Positions 28,309-36,317 of a DNA stretch of 64,000 bases are shown piece by piece. The stretch spans positions 62,001 to 126,000 of the forward strand of contig NZ_APNM01000011.1 of the NCBI RefSeq assembly GCF_040361335.1, written 5' to 3'. Position 1 is the first letter of the stretch; the number at the start of each line of letters is the position of its first letter. Made by a program: the position numbers and the translations under genes. The DNA comes from APNM01 sp040361335 (GTDB lineage: Bacteria; Pseudomonadota; Gammaproteobacteria; Nevskiales; Salinisphaeraceae). A model generated the notes under the pieces. The model saw nothing but the letters and a program-made list of their open reading frames with translations. It ran no database searches and had not been told where the DNA came from.

Positions 28309-28911
28309 ATGAGCATGAGCAGAAACACCTCCGAGCGCCGCGACCGTATCCTGGCGGCCGCCCTGCAATGCTTCAACGAGAAAGGAGTCGAAGCTACCGG
28401 CATCGGCGAGATATGCACCCGATCGGGTGCCAGCATCGGCAGTGTGTATCACCACTTCGGCAGCAAGGAAGGCATCGCTGCGACGCTACTGGCGGAAGGA
28501 TTGCGTAGCAACACGCACCAGCTCGAGGAACGCCTGGAACGGACCCGTGGCGCCCAGCCGGGTATTCGGGCGGTCGTGGCGTCGCTAATCGACTGGATCG
28601 CCGCGCACCCCGATTGGGCGCGCTTCATCTATACCGTGACCCACGGCAGCCTGAACCAGGCCGGCGGCGCGGAACTTCGGACAGCCAACGATTATCACGC
28701 GCAACTGATCGAGCGCCACTTCGGACCGCATATCAAGGCCGGCGAGTTCCGCCGCCTGCCTAGCGAGTGTCTCGCCTCAATCGTCGTCGGACCGGTACAC
28801 GACTTCGCGCGCCGGTGGCTGGGCGGGCAGATCTCGGGGGATATCAGGGACTACATCAACGTATTCGCGAACACAGCCTGGATATCCGTGCGCAACCCCC
28901 GCCAAGCATAA
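28309..28911 (+). CDS. TetR/AcrR family transcriptional regulator
   Basis: The 200-residue repressor has an N-terminal helix-turn-helix: RRDRILAAALQCFNEKGVEATGIGEIC, then the recognition helix ASIGSVYHHFGSKEGI (about residues 40-55). The C-terminal ligand domain includes IRAVVASLIDWIAAHPDWARFIY. It most resembles TetR proteins next to acyl-CoA or hydrolase genes. Matching palindromes stand immediately upstream of its own gene and before the acyl-CoA dehydrogenase gene, making those two units its predicted targets. An acyl-CoA or related ester is a plausible inducer, but that is inference. Confidence 0.92.
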   Translation: MSMSRNTSERRDRILAAALQCFNEKGVEATGIGEICTRSGASIGSVYHHFGSKEGIAATLLAEGLRSNTHQLEERLERTRGAQPGIRAVVASLIDWIAAHPDWARFIYTVTHGSLNQAGGAELRTANDYHAQLIERHFGPHIKAGEFRRLPSECLASIVVGPVHDFARRWLGGQISGDIRDYINVFANTAWISVRNPRQA

Positions 28912-29028
28912 CCGGCCGCGCCGGTTTGCATCGCACCCTCCATTGATCATCGCGTCAGCTCGCCGGGCGAAGCCGCCCGGCATCATTGCGACGGCGTCGA
29001 ATAGAGCCCCGCTATCGCGCCTCTTTTC

Positions 29029-29058
29029 TTGACAAGTACTAGAATATTATTCTAGAAA
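29029..29058 (+). promoter_or_regulatory. promoter of the acyl-CoA dehydrogenase gene
   Basis: A perfect -35 box TTGACA at 29029-29034 is followed after 18 bases by a -10-like TAGAAA (29053-29058). The -10 lies inside the palindromic operators, so bound repressor would block polymerase. Confidence 0.7.
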
Positions 29059-29067
29059 TATATTCTA
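29040..29067. promoter_or_regulatory. tandem TetR-type operators
   Basis: Site 1 (29040-29054) is TAGAAT-ATT-ATTCTA; site 2 (29053-29067) is TAGAAA-TAT-ATTCTA. They overlap by two bases. Site 1 is identical, reversed, to the site before the tetR gene. Confidence 0.85.
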
Positions 29068-29131
29068 GAACGTGCGATCACCTTAACCCATGCGGATCGC
29101 CGCCCGGATTCCGGAAATCAAGGAGAGAGAC

Positions 29132-30334
29132 ATGGCTCATGCCGCAACTTCCACGGCGCCCGGCAGCTACATGCTGCCGCCGCGTCAGGCCGAGATCCGC
29201 GGACAGGCGGAAACGTTGGCCGCCCATTTCGCCGAGCGCCAGCGCGAGATTCGACGGCACCCCTTCGAGCACGGCGAGCTGCATCCCGAGCTTTGGGCCG
29301 AGATCCGGGAACGGGGCTGGCCGGGCTTGCTCGTGCCGCCGGACCAGGGCGGGTGCGACGGCGGATTGTGGGGCATGGCCCTGGTGCTCGAAACGCTTGC
29401 CGCGTCCAATCTGGTCCTGTGGATGCCCGTGCTCACGGCCGCGATCGGACATGCCATTGCGCAAGTCGGTCCGGATACCGCGCGCGAACGCTGGCTCGAG
29501 CGCATCGCCGCCGGGGAGACGCTATTGGCCCTCGCCGCGACCGAGCCCGAGTGCGGTCACAATCTGTTCCGCGTTCAAACCACGGTGCGCCCGGCGGGCG
29601 ATGGGTTCGTGGTAGACGGGGTGAAAGCGGTCACGTCCGGTATCGACCTCGCGGAGCGCGTTCTCGTGTTCGGACGGACGCCGGGCGAAAAGGAGGGCGA
29701 TAAAGCCGGATTCACTGCGGTACTGATCGATCCCGAAGCTGCGGGCGTGGGATACGAGGAGTTGCCCATGCGGGGCCGTGAGGGCGTGCGACAGTTCCGA
29801 CTGACACTCGACGGCGTGCGGGCGCCGGCCGAGGATCTCGTCGGCGGCACGGGCGGGGGCCTGCAGGTCCTGTGGCCATTCACCCACGTGGAACGGCTGC
29901 TCACGGCAGCGCTGTGTCTCGGCACCGCGCGCTACTGCCTGTCGCGTGCACTCGCTCGCGCCAAGGAGAGAACGATCTTCGGCAAGACCCCCATTGGCGC
30001 CGAGCAGGCGATCCAGCATCCACTGGCCCGGCTCTCGGCCCGCCTGGATGCGGCACAATTGCTCGTGTACAAGGCCGCGGCGGATTTCGACGCCGGGGGC
30101 GATCTCCTGACCATCGCGGGCGCGGCCAACAAAGCGAAGGTGCTCGCGTCGGACCTAGTCTACGATGCCGCCGACCACGTCGTGCAGACCCTGGGCGCGC
30201 CCGCCTGGGACGAGCGCGAGGGGATATTGGACGTCTTTCTGGACGCGCGCCTGTCACGGGCCGGGCCGGTCTCCCAGGAACTGGCTCTCAACTTCATCGC
30301 CCAGCACGTGCTGGGGCTGCCCAGTCACCGCTGA
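29132..30334 (+). CDS. acyl-CoA dehydrogenase family protein (divergent)
   Basis: The 400-residue protein has the ACAD fold: N-terminal helices to about 110, LLALAATEPECGHNLF near 130-147 (usually TEPxAGSD), then a beta domain, then LSRALARAKERTIFGKTPIGAEQAIQHPLA near 273-300. The latter is the CoA/FAD helix region with the usual R..FG pattern. The TEPECGHNL segment replaces the small Ala-Gly-Ser with Cys-Gly-His, and no standard catalytic Glu is obvious, so its substrate may be unusual. ATG 29132 follows AAGGAGAGAGAC. It has a long leader with TetR operators and is transcribed alone; a strong hairpin follows. Confidence 0.85.
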   Translation: MAHAATSTAPGSYMLPPRQAEIRGQAETLAAHFAERQREIRRHPFEHGELHPELWAEIRERGWPGLLVPPDQGGCDGGLWGMALVLETLAASNLVLWMPVLTAAIGHAIAQVGPDTARERWLERIAAGETLLALAATEPECGHNLFRVQTTVRPAGDGFVVDGVKAVTSGIDLAERVLVFGRTPGEKEGDKAGFTAVLIDPEAAGVGYEELPMRGREGVRQFRLTLDGVRAPAEDLVGGTGGGLQVLWPFTHVERLLTAALCLGTARYCLSRALARAKERTIFGKTPIGAEQAIQHPLARLSARLDAAQLLVYKAAADFDAGGDLLTIAGAANKAKVLASDLVYDAADHVVQTLGAPAWDEREGILDVFLDARLSRAGPVSQELALNFIAQHVLGLPSHR

Positions 30335-30360
30335 GAGGAGGCGCGAGACCACTCCCGGCG

Positions 30361-30396
30361 CATTGCGCGAGCCGTCGATAACGGCTCAGCGCAATG
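30361..30396. terminator. bidirectional hairpin between convergent genes
   Basis: CATTGCGC-GAGCCGT, loop CGATA, ACGGCTC-A-GCGCAATG: 15 paired bases with one bulge. It lies between the stops of the acyl-CoA dehydrogenase and thiolase genes. No T-run on either strand. Confidence 0.6.
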
Positions 30397-30418
30397 GCCG
30401 GCACCGAATGGGTTGGCG

Positions 30419-31600
30419 TCAGCGCGTGACCGCCAGGGCCACGCCCTGGCCGCCGCCGATGCACAGCGTGGCCAGGCCGCGCGAGACGTCGCGCTTGATC
30501 ATCTCGTGGATCAGGGTCACCAGGATGCGGCAGCCGGAGGCGCCGATGGGATGGCCCAGTGCGATGGCGCCGCCGTTGACGTTGACCCGGTCCAGGTCCC
30601 AGCCCAGCTCGCGGGTGACCGCCAGCGACTGGGCGGCGAACGCCTCGTTGGCCTCGATCAGCTCGAGGTCGCCGACCTCCCAGCCGGCGCGCTTGAGGCA
30701 GCGCTTGGTCGCCGGCACCGGACCGATGCCCATGATCGCCGGGTCCACCGCGGCGTTGGCGTAGGCCGCGATCCGCGCCAGCGGCGTCAGACCCAGCTCG
30801 GCGGCCTTCTCGGCGGTGGTGACCAGCACCGCGGCGGCGCCGTCGTTGATGCCGGAGGCATTGGCCGCGGTCACGCTGCCGTCGCGCTTGAAGGCGGGCT
30901 TGAGCTTGGCCAGGCCCTCGGCGGTGACGCCGGCGCGCGGGAACTCGTCACGGGCGAAGGACACGGGATCGCCCTTCTTCTGCGGCACCTCGACCGGCAG
31001 CACCTCGTCCTCGAAGCGGCCGGTCTTCAGGGCCTCCTCGGCGCGCTGCTGGGAGCGGGCCGCGAACTCGTCCTGCTCGGCGCGGGAGATGTCGTACTTG
31101 GCGGCCAGATTCTCCGCCGTGATCCCCATGTGGTAATCGTTGAAGGCGTCCCAAAGGCCGTCGTGGATCATGCTGTCCACCAGCTTGGCGTCGCCCATCT
31201 TGGTGCCGGTGCGGGAATTGGGCAGCACGTGCGGCGCCGCCGACATGTTCTCCTGGCCGCCGGCGACCACGAGCTCGGCGTCGCCCAGGGCCACGGACTG
31301 GGCCGCCAGCATCACCGCGCGCAGGCCGCTGCCGCAGACCTTGTTGATGGTCATCGCGGGCACCGACTCGGGCAGGCCGGCCTTGATCGAGGCCTGGCGG
31401 GCGGGGTTCTGACCGCAGCCGCCGGTCAGCACCTGACCCATGACGACTTCGTCCACCGTCTTGGGCTCGATGCCCTGCTCGGCCAGCAGGCCGCGGATCA
31501 CGTGCGCGCCCAGATCGGCCGCCGGAACCCCGGCCAGGGTACCGCCGAAGGCGCCGATCGCCGTGCGCTTCGCCGCCGCTATGACCACCTCTCGCGTCAT
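30419..31600 (-). CDS. acetyl-CoA acetyltransferase (thiolase)
   Basis: This biosynthetic-type thiolase has 393 residues. The nucleophile is Cys89 in NKVCGSG, the base is His in GHPIGASG (near 349), and the second Cys is in CIGGGQG (near 379). The family signature NVNGGAIALGHPIGASG is intact. It condenses two acetyl-CoA to acetoacetyl-CoA, or the reverse, and would be called AtoB or PhaA depending on neighbours; no phaB/phaC is in view. ATG 31600 has GGAG five bases or so upstream, preferred to an in-frame TTG 12 bases earlier. A CACAGAG element separates it from the acs gene. Confidence 0.95.
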   Translation of the reverse strand: MTREVVIAAAKRTAIGAFGGTLAGVPAADLGAHVIRGLLAEQGIEPKTVDEVVMGQVLTGGCGQNPARQASIKAGLPESVPAMTINKVCGSGLRAVMLAAQSVALGDAELVVAGGQENMSAAPHVLPNSRTGTKMGDAKLVDSMIHDGLWDAFNDYHMGITAENLAAKYDISRAEQDEFAARSQQRAEEALKTGRFEDEVLPVEVPQKKGDPVSFARDEFPRAGVTAEGLAKLKPAFKRDGSVTAANASGINDGAAAVLVTTAEKAAELGLTPLARIAAYANAAVDPAIMGIGPVPATKRCLKRAGWEVGDLELIEANEAFAAQSLAVTRELGWDLDRVNVNGGAIALGHPIGASGCRILVTLIHEMIKRDVSRGLATLCIGGGQGVALAVTR

Positions 31601-31707
31601 TTCGTTCTCCAAATCCGAAACAGGATTGTCCTACAATTTGGCGCCACTATACCGCAGCGGACTGGCTTACAGAAGGAAAGCGCGCAGGGAAGGCCGCCTA
31701 AGACAGT

Positions 31708-31847
31708 CAACCACAGAGACACAGAGCGCACAGAGAAAATGAAGCGCGCGCAGGACGCGATGGCCAGAAGGAAAAATTGAATGCTTCCTGCGGCCCTTCA
31801 GGTTATTTAACTCTTAACACTCTGTGTTCTCTGTGCCTCTGTGGTTG
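31708..31847. repeat. CACAGAG inverted-repeat element B
   Basis: Left arm 31708-31735: CAAC then three CACAGAG heptamers separated by 1 and 2 bases. Right arm 31820-31847: CTCTGTG, TT, CTCTGTG, C, CTCTGTG, GTT. The middle of about 84 bases is unrelated to the other elements. It ends 7 bases before the acs stop. Confidence 0.9.
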
Positions 31848-31854
31848 ATGATTT

Positions 31855-33810
31855 TCAATGCCCGGACGTCTGGAGCTGCTCCAGGATCTGCGGGTTCTCC
31901 AGGGTGGAGGTGTCCTGGGTGATCTCCTCGCCGCGGGCCACCGAGCGCAGCAGCCGGCGCATGATCTTGCCGGAGCGGGTCTTGGGCAGGCCGTCCGCGA
32001 AGCGGATCTCCTCCGGCTTGGCGATGGCGCCGAGTTGCTCGGCGACCCAGCCGCGCAGTTCCTCGGCAAGCCCCTCGGCCCCGCTGTCGCCCTTGAGGAT
32101 GACGAAGGCGATGATCGCCTCGCCCTTGACCTCGTGCGGCCGGGAGACGACCGCCGCCTCGGCGACCGCGCTGTGCGCCACCAGGGCCGACTCCACCTCC
32201 ATGGTGCCCAGCCGGTGACCGGAGACGTTCACGACGTCGTCGATGCGGCCGAGGATGCGGAAATAGCCCTCGTCGTCGCGCTCGGCGGCGTCGCCGGCGA
32301 CGTAGACACGATCGCCGAACTTGCCGAAATAGGTCTGCTTGTAGCGGTCCGGATCGCCCCAGATGGTCCGCAGCATGGAGGGCCACGGCTCCTTGATCAC
32401 CAAGTAGCCGCCCTTGTCCGACTCGGTCACGCTCTCGCCCGACTCGTCGACGATGTCGGCGGCGATGCCCGGCAGCGCGTGCGTGCAGGAGCCCGGCTTG
32501 GTGGCGGTCACGCCCGGGATCGGCGCGATCATCTGAGCGCCGGTCTCGGTCTGCCACCAGGTATCCACGATCGGGCAGCGCTCCTTGCCGATCACCCGGT
32601 GGTACCACATCCAGGCCTCGGGATTGATGGGCTCGCCCACGGTGCCGAGCAGGCGCAGCGAATCCAGGCTGTGCCGCTCCGGCAGTTCCTCGCCCAGCTT
32701 CATCAGGGCCCGGATGGCGGTGGGGGCGGTATAGAACACGCTCACCTTGTGCTCATCCACCATCTTCCAGAAGCGGTCGCCCTCGGGATAGGTCGGCACG
32801 CCCTCGAACACCACCTGGGTGGCGCCGATCGCGGTGGGGCCGTAGGTGATGTAGGTGTGGCCGGTGATCCAGCCGACGTCGGCCGTGCACCAGTGGACGT
32901 CGTTCTCCTGCAGGTCCATCACCCACTTGTTGGTGACGATGCTGCCCAGGAGATAGCCGGCGGACGAGTGCTGGATGCCCTTGGGCTTGCCGGTGGAGCC
33001 GGAGGTATAGAGGATGAACAGCGGGTGCTCGGCCTCCACCCATTCCGGCTCGCAATCGTCGCCCTGGCCGGCCTCGGCGTCGGTCCACCAGATATCGCGG
33101 CCGTCCTGCATCCGGACGTCGAGGCCGCCGCGCTTGTGCACGATCACGGTCTCGATGGAATCGCAGCCGTCGGCCAGCGCCTTGTCCGCGACCTCCTTGA
33201 GGGGCACGGCCTTGCCGCCGCGGTAGTTGCCGTCGGCGGTGATCAGCATGCGCGCCTGGGCGTCCTCGATCCGGTCCTTCAGCGACGGCGCGGAAAAGCC
33301 GCCGAACACCACCGAGTGGATCGCGCCGATACGCGCGCAGGCCAGCATCGCGACCACGGCGTGGGGGCCGTTGGGCATGTAGATGACCACGCGGTCGCCC
33401 TTGCCGATGCCCTTGGCCTTGAGGGCGTTGGCGAAACGGCAGACCCGCGCGTGCAACTCGCGGTAACTGATGTGCTCGACGTCGCCCTCGTCGCCCTCGA
33501 AGATCAGCGCGGTCTTGTCGCCGCGGGTCTCCAGGTGCCGGTCCAGGCAGTTGTAGGCGACGTTGAGCTTGCCGTCCGCGAACCACTTGAAGAACGGCGC
33601 CTCGCTGTCGTCCAGGGCCTGCGTGAACGGCTCGTGCCAGTCGATCTCCTCGCGCGCGAGATCCGCCCAGAAGCCGACATGGTCGGCCGCCGCCTTGTCC
33701 CGCAGCGCCTTCAGATCCTCGGGCTTGAGGCGGGCGCCGGCGGTGAAGGCGGACGGGGGCGGGAAGCTGCGGTTCTCGCGCAGGACGGATTCGATGCTGT
33801 CTTGCGCCAT
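31855..33810 (-). CDS. acs: acetyl-CoA synthetase
   Basis: The 651-residue AMP-forming ligase has an N-terminal acetyl-CoA-synthetase extension (FADGKLNVAYNCLDRHL), the phosphate-binding loop ILYTSGSTGKPKG near 270, and TWWQTETG near 415. The catalytic Lys is in PKTRSGKIMRRLLR near 617, a lysine commonly acetylated for control. It activates acetate to acetyl-CoA via acetyl-AMP in the cytoplasm. ATG 33810 follows GGAGGAGAAGAG. The gene reads towards a CACAGAG element and the thiolase gene, and diverges from the ExbB/TonB operon. Confidence 0.97.
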   Translation of the reverse strand: MAQDSIESVLRENRSFPPPSAFTAGARLKPEDLKALRDKAAADHVGFWADLAREEIDWHEPFTQALDDSEAPFFKWFADGKLNVAYNCLDRHLETRGDKTALIFEGDEGDVEHISYRELHARVCRFANALKAKGIGKGDRVVIYMPNGPHAVVAMLACARIGAIHSVVFGGFSAPSLKDRIEDAQARMLITADGNYRGGKAVPLKEVADKALADGCDSIETVIVHKRGGLDVRMQDGRDIWWTDAEAGQGDDCEPEWVEAEHPLFILYTSGSTGKPKGIQHSSAGYLLGSIVTNKWVMDLQENDVHWCTADVGWITGHTYITYGPTAIGATQVVFEGVPTYPEGDRFWKMVDEHKVSVFYTAPTAIRALMKLGEELPERHSLDSLRLLGTVGEPINPEAWMWYHRVIGKERCPIVDTWWQTETGAQMIAPIPGVTATKPGSCTHALPGIAADIVDESGESVTESDKGGYLVIKEPWPSMLRTIWGDPDRYKQTYFGKFGDRVYVAGDAAERDDEGYFRILGRIDDVVNVSGHRLGTMEVESALVAHSAVAEAAVVSRPHEVKGEAIIAFVILKGDSGAEGLAEELRGWVAEQLGAIAKPEEIRFADGLPKTRSGKIMRRLLRSVARGEEITQDTSTLENPQILEQLQTSGH

Positions 33811-33922
33811 CTCTTCTCCTCCGGTTATCTCGATATGCACGCCAGGATAGTCAATGCCGGGCACTGCGTCATCCGACGAAAGTCGTAGTCGCGCGTCCGG
33901 CGGATCGATGATCTTGCCAGCT

Positions 33923-33942
33923 TAATGCCAATCATTCGCATT
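33923..33942 (+). promoter_or_regulatory. Fur-like box before the ExbB-ExbD-TonB operon
   Basis: TAATGCCAATCATTCGCATT matches the core AATnnnAATCATTnnCATT of the Fur consensus. It lies 55 bases upstream of exbB, next to a possible -10 CATAAT at 33959-33964, so iron repression of the operon is likely. Confidence 0.6.
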
Positions 33943-33996
33943 CAGGGACGGGCTGCGGCATAATGGCCGGCCACTCGTCAGCAAGCGGACACCGTT

Positions 33997-34698
33997 ATGA
34001 ATGCCCAGGCCCTGCCCTCCTTCGACCTGTTCGCGGCAGGCGAACTGCTCGCGCTCGGAGGCCCGGTCGTCGGCGTCCTGGCGATCCTGTCGGTATTCGC
34101 CCTGGCGATCGTCCTGCTCAAGTGCTGGCAATTCCACAGCGTGCGGATCGGCGACCGCGACTTCGTCGAGCCGACCCTGGACGCCTGGCGCGCCGGCCGC
34201 ACCGACGAGGCGCTGGCCGAACTCGCGCGCCGGCACAACCCCATCGCGGCGACCCTGAGCGTGGTCCTGCGCGGGCGCCGCGCGGGCATCGCCGAGACCA
34301 CGGTCCGCGAGGAGGCCGCGCGCGTGGGCGCGCTGCATCTCGCCGAGCTGCGCGGTTACCTGCGGCCCCTGGAGCTGATCGGCACCCTGTCGCCGCTGCT
34401 CGGCCTGCTCGGCACCGTCCTGGGCATGATCGAGGCCTTCCGGGCGCTGGAGAGCGCCGGCAACCGGGTCGATCCGGCGATCCTGTCGGGCGGCATCTGG
34501 GAAGCCCTGCTCACCACCGCCATCGGCCTGATCGTGGCGATCCCCGCGGTGGCCGCATTCAACTGGCTGGAGCGGCGCATCGAGCGCCTGCACCAGGACA
34601 TGCAGGACGCCGTGACCCGGGCGTTCACCGTCGAGGCCTTCGGCCCGCAGGAAACGGTGTCGAGCGAACCCGCCGGGGTCGCCGCCCATGCACATTGA
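33997..34698 (+). CDS. exbB: MotA/TolQ/ExbB proton channel family protein
   Basis: This 233-residue ExbB-type protein has three membrane helices: about 22-42 (VVGVLAILSVFALAIVLLK), about 125-150 (LELIGTLSPLLGLLGTVLGMIEAF) and about 170-190 (ALLTTAIGLIVAIPAVAAFNW). The GLLGTVLGM and TTAIGLIVAIPAV motifs are the ExbB/TolQ signatures lining the channel. It forms the pentameric proton channel that, with ExbD, drives TonB. It overlaps the first exbD by 11 bases. The genes ahead of tonB make ExbB rather than TolQ the better call. Confidence 0.92.
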   Translation: MNAQALPSFDLFAAGELLALGGPVVGVLAILSVFALAIVLLKCWQFHSVRIGDRDFVEPTLDAWRAGRTDEALAELARRHNPIAATLSVVLRGRRAGIAETTVREEAARVGALHLAELRGYLRPLELIGTLSPLLGLLGTVLGMIEAFRALESAGNRVDPAILSGGIWEALLTTAIGLIVAIPAVAAFNWLERRIERLHQDMQDAVTRAFTVEAFGPQETVSSEPAGVAAHAH

Positions 34699-35086
34699 CA
34701 TCCCGGCACGCCGCCGCGCCGTGATCGGGCTCACGCCCCTGATCGACGTGGTCTTCATCCTGCTGGTGTTCTTCATGCTGGCCTCCAGTTTCCTGGACTG
34801 GCGCGCCATCGATCTCGCCACCGGTACCGGCGACGCCGACCCGGACTCGCCGCCGCCCGCGGTGGTGCGCGTGGACGCGGCCGGCGGCCTGCATTACGAG
34901 GGTCGGGCGCTGGCGCCGGAAACGCTCGCCGAACGCCTGCGGGCGCGACTCGCCGCGGGCGATGTGTCGTCGGTGGTGGTCCGGCCCGGGGCCGGTGTGG
35001 ACCTGGCCACCGCCATCGACGCCCTGGACACGCTGACCGGGGCCGGCGTCGAGGCGCTGGCCCTCGGCCGCGGCGGGGACGGCTGA
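34688..35086 (+). CDS. exbD: ExbD/TolR family protein (first copy)
   Basis: The 132-residue subunit has one membrane helix near the N-terminus. LTPLIDVVFILLVFFMLA spans about residues 15-32; Asp20 is the conserved proton-carrying residue. The rest is a periplasmic domain ending LGRGGDG. It starts inside the 3' end of exbB and is followed 3 bases later by a second ExbD-like gene. Together they suggest a heteromeric ExbD layer in the motor. Confidence 0.92.
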   Translation: MHIDIPARRRAVIGLTPLIDVVFILLVFFMLASSFLDWRAIDLATGTGDADPDSPPPAVVRVDAAGGLHYEGRALAPETLAERLRARLAAGDVSSVVVRPGAGVDLATAIDALDTLTGAGVEALALGRGGDG

Positions 35087-35089
35087 GCC

Positions 35090-35500
35090 ATGTACCTGCC
35101 GCAGCCACGCCAGCGCCAGGGTATCGAGGAAAACATCCTGCCCATGATCAACGTGGTGTTCCTGCTGCTGATCTTCTTCATGATCGCCGGCGCCATGTAC
35201 AAGCAGGACGCCTTCGCGGTGGATCCGCCCGCCACCCGCCATGCCGCCGAGGGCGAGCCCGTCGCGATGGTGGTGGCGGTGGCCGCCGACGGCCGCCTGT
35301 CGCTCGACGGCGATCTGGTCGACGAGCCGGCCCTGCTGGCGCGGGTGCGCGAGTGGCACCGGGCGCACCCGGACGAGATCCTGCGCATCAAGGCCGACGG
35401 GCGGCTGCCGGCGGACGATCTGATGGCACTGCTGGAGCGACTGCGCGGCACCGGCGTGCCCGAGGTCCGCCTGCTGACGCTGCACGAGCCCGGACGGTGA
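35090..35500 (+). CDS. ExbD/TolR-like protein lacking the proton-carrying aspartate
   Basis: This second ExbD-like protein (136 residues) has the same design: a short cytoplasmic tail, one helix (LPMINVVFLLLIFFMIAG, about 17-34) and a periplasmic domain. The residue equivalent to the essential Asp is Asn21. ExbD function depends on that Asp in E. coli (Asp25), so this subunit is probably inactive for proton transfer by itself and may pair with the first ExbD. It overlaps tonB by 4 bases (GTGA), showing translational coupling. Confidence 0.88.
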   Translation: MYLPQPRQRQGIEENILPMINVVFLLLIFFMIAGAMYKQDAFAVDPPATRHAAEGEPVAMVVAVAADGRLSLDGDLVDEPALLARVREWHRAHPDEILRIKADGRLPADDLMALLERLRGTGVPEVRLLTLHEPGR

Positions 35501-36240
35501 GGATCGGTGCCCGACACTGGCTGGCGGCCCTGCTGGTCGCCGGTATCGTGCACGGCGCGCTTTTCGTGCGCTATCAGGGTGTCGCCGAGCCGGCCGCCCA
35601 GGACCCCGGGGCACGGGCGGTGCGGATCGCGCTGGCGCCGGTCACGGCGGAGAATCCCGAACCCGAGGCCGAGCCCACGAAGGAGCCGGATCCCCGACCC
35701 GAACCCGAACCGGAGCCAGAACCAGAGCCGGAACCCGAACCTCAGCCGGAGCCGGAACCCGAACCCCGGCCGGAACCGGAACCCGAGCCCGAACCGGACC
35801 CCGAACCGACCCCGACCCCGAGCCCGGTGCCCGACCCCGAGCCCGCGCCGTCGCCGCCACCGCCCGAGAGCGAGCGGGCGTCGTCCCCGCCACCGCCGGC
35901 CGAAAGGGTCGCGGAGCATGTCGAGAAGGGGTCGACCGGCGGCCTGGCGAAGGCGCCGCCGGATTACCACAGCCGCCTGCGGGCATGGCTGGAGCGCAAC
36001 AAGGAATACCCCCGGCGCGCCAAACGGCTGGGCCAGGAAGGCACGGTCACCCTGCACTTCGTGATCGACCGCGAGGGTCACGTGCTGGAATGGGAGATTC
36101 GGGAGTCTTCGGGCTACCGCCTGCTGGACGACGCCGTCGCTGAAATGATCCAGCGCGCCGACCCGGTACCGGCCGTGCCGGCGGAGGTCCGGGGGGACCG
36201 GTTCCCCTTCCTGATCCCCTTCGAGTTCAGGCTCCGCTGA
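35497..36240 (+). CDS. tonB: energy transducer TonB
   Basis: This TonB has 247 residues: an N-terminal membrane anchor (about 7-25, WLAALLVAGIVHGALFV) and a long Glu-Pro-rich spacer from about 55 to 120 with many EP dipeptides in a row. The C-terminal domain has YPRRAKRLGQEGTVTLHFVIDREG near 169 and ESSGYRLLDDAV near 201. It couples the proton force to outer-membrane receptors. The start is GTG 35497, inside the stop of the preceding gene (GTGA). The length of the EP spacer fits a protein that must cross the periplasm. No TonB-dependent receptor is in this window. Confidence 0.95.
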   Translation: MRIGARHWLAALLVAGIVHGALFVRYQGVAEPAAQDPGARAVRIALAPVTAENPEPEAEPTKEPDPRPEPEPEPEPEPEPEPQPEPEPEPRPEPEPEPEPDPEPTPTPSPVPDPEPAPSPPPPESERASSPPPPAERVAEHVEKGSTGGLAKAPPDYHSRLRAWLERNKEYPRRAKRLGQEGTVTLHFVIDREGHVLEWEIRESSGYRLLDDAVAEMIQRADPVPAVPAEVRGDRFPFLIPFEFRLR

Positions 36241-36317
36241 TATAATGCCCGCACGTACCGCCATGCTCCGCGCCCGCCGGCGCCGGGGCATTCGCCCATC
36301 CCGACCGTCGACGACGC

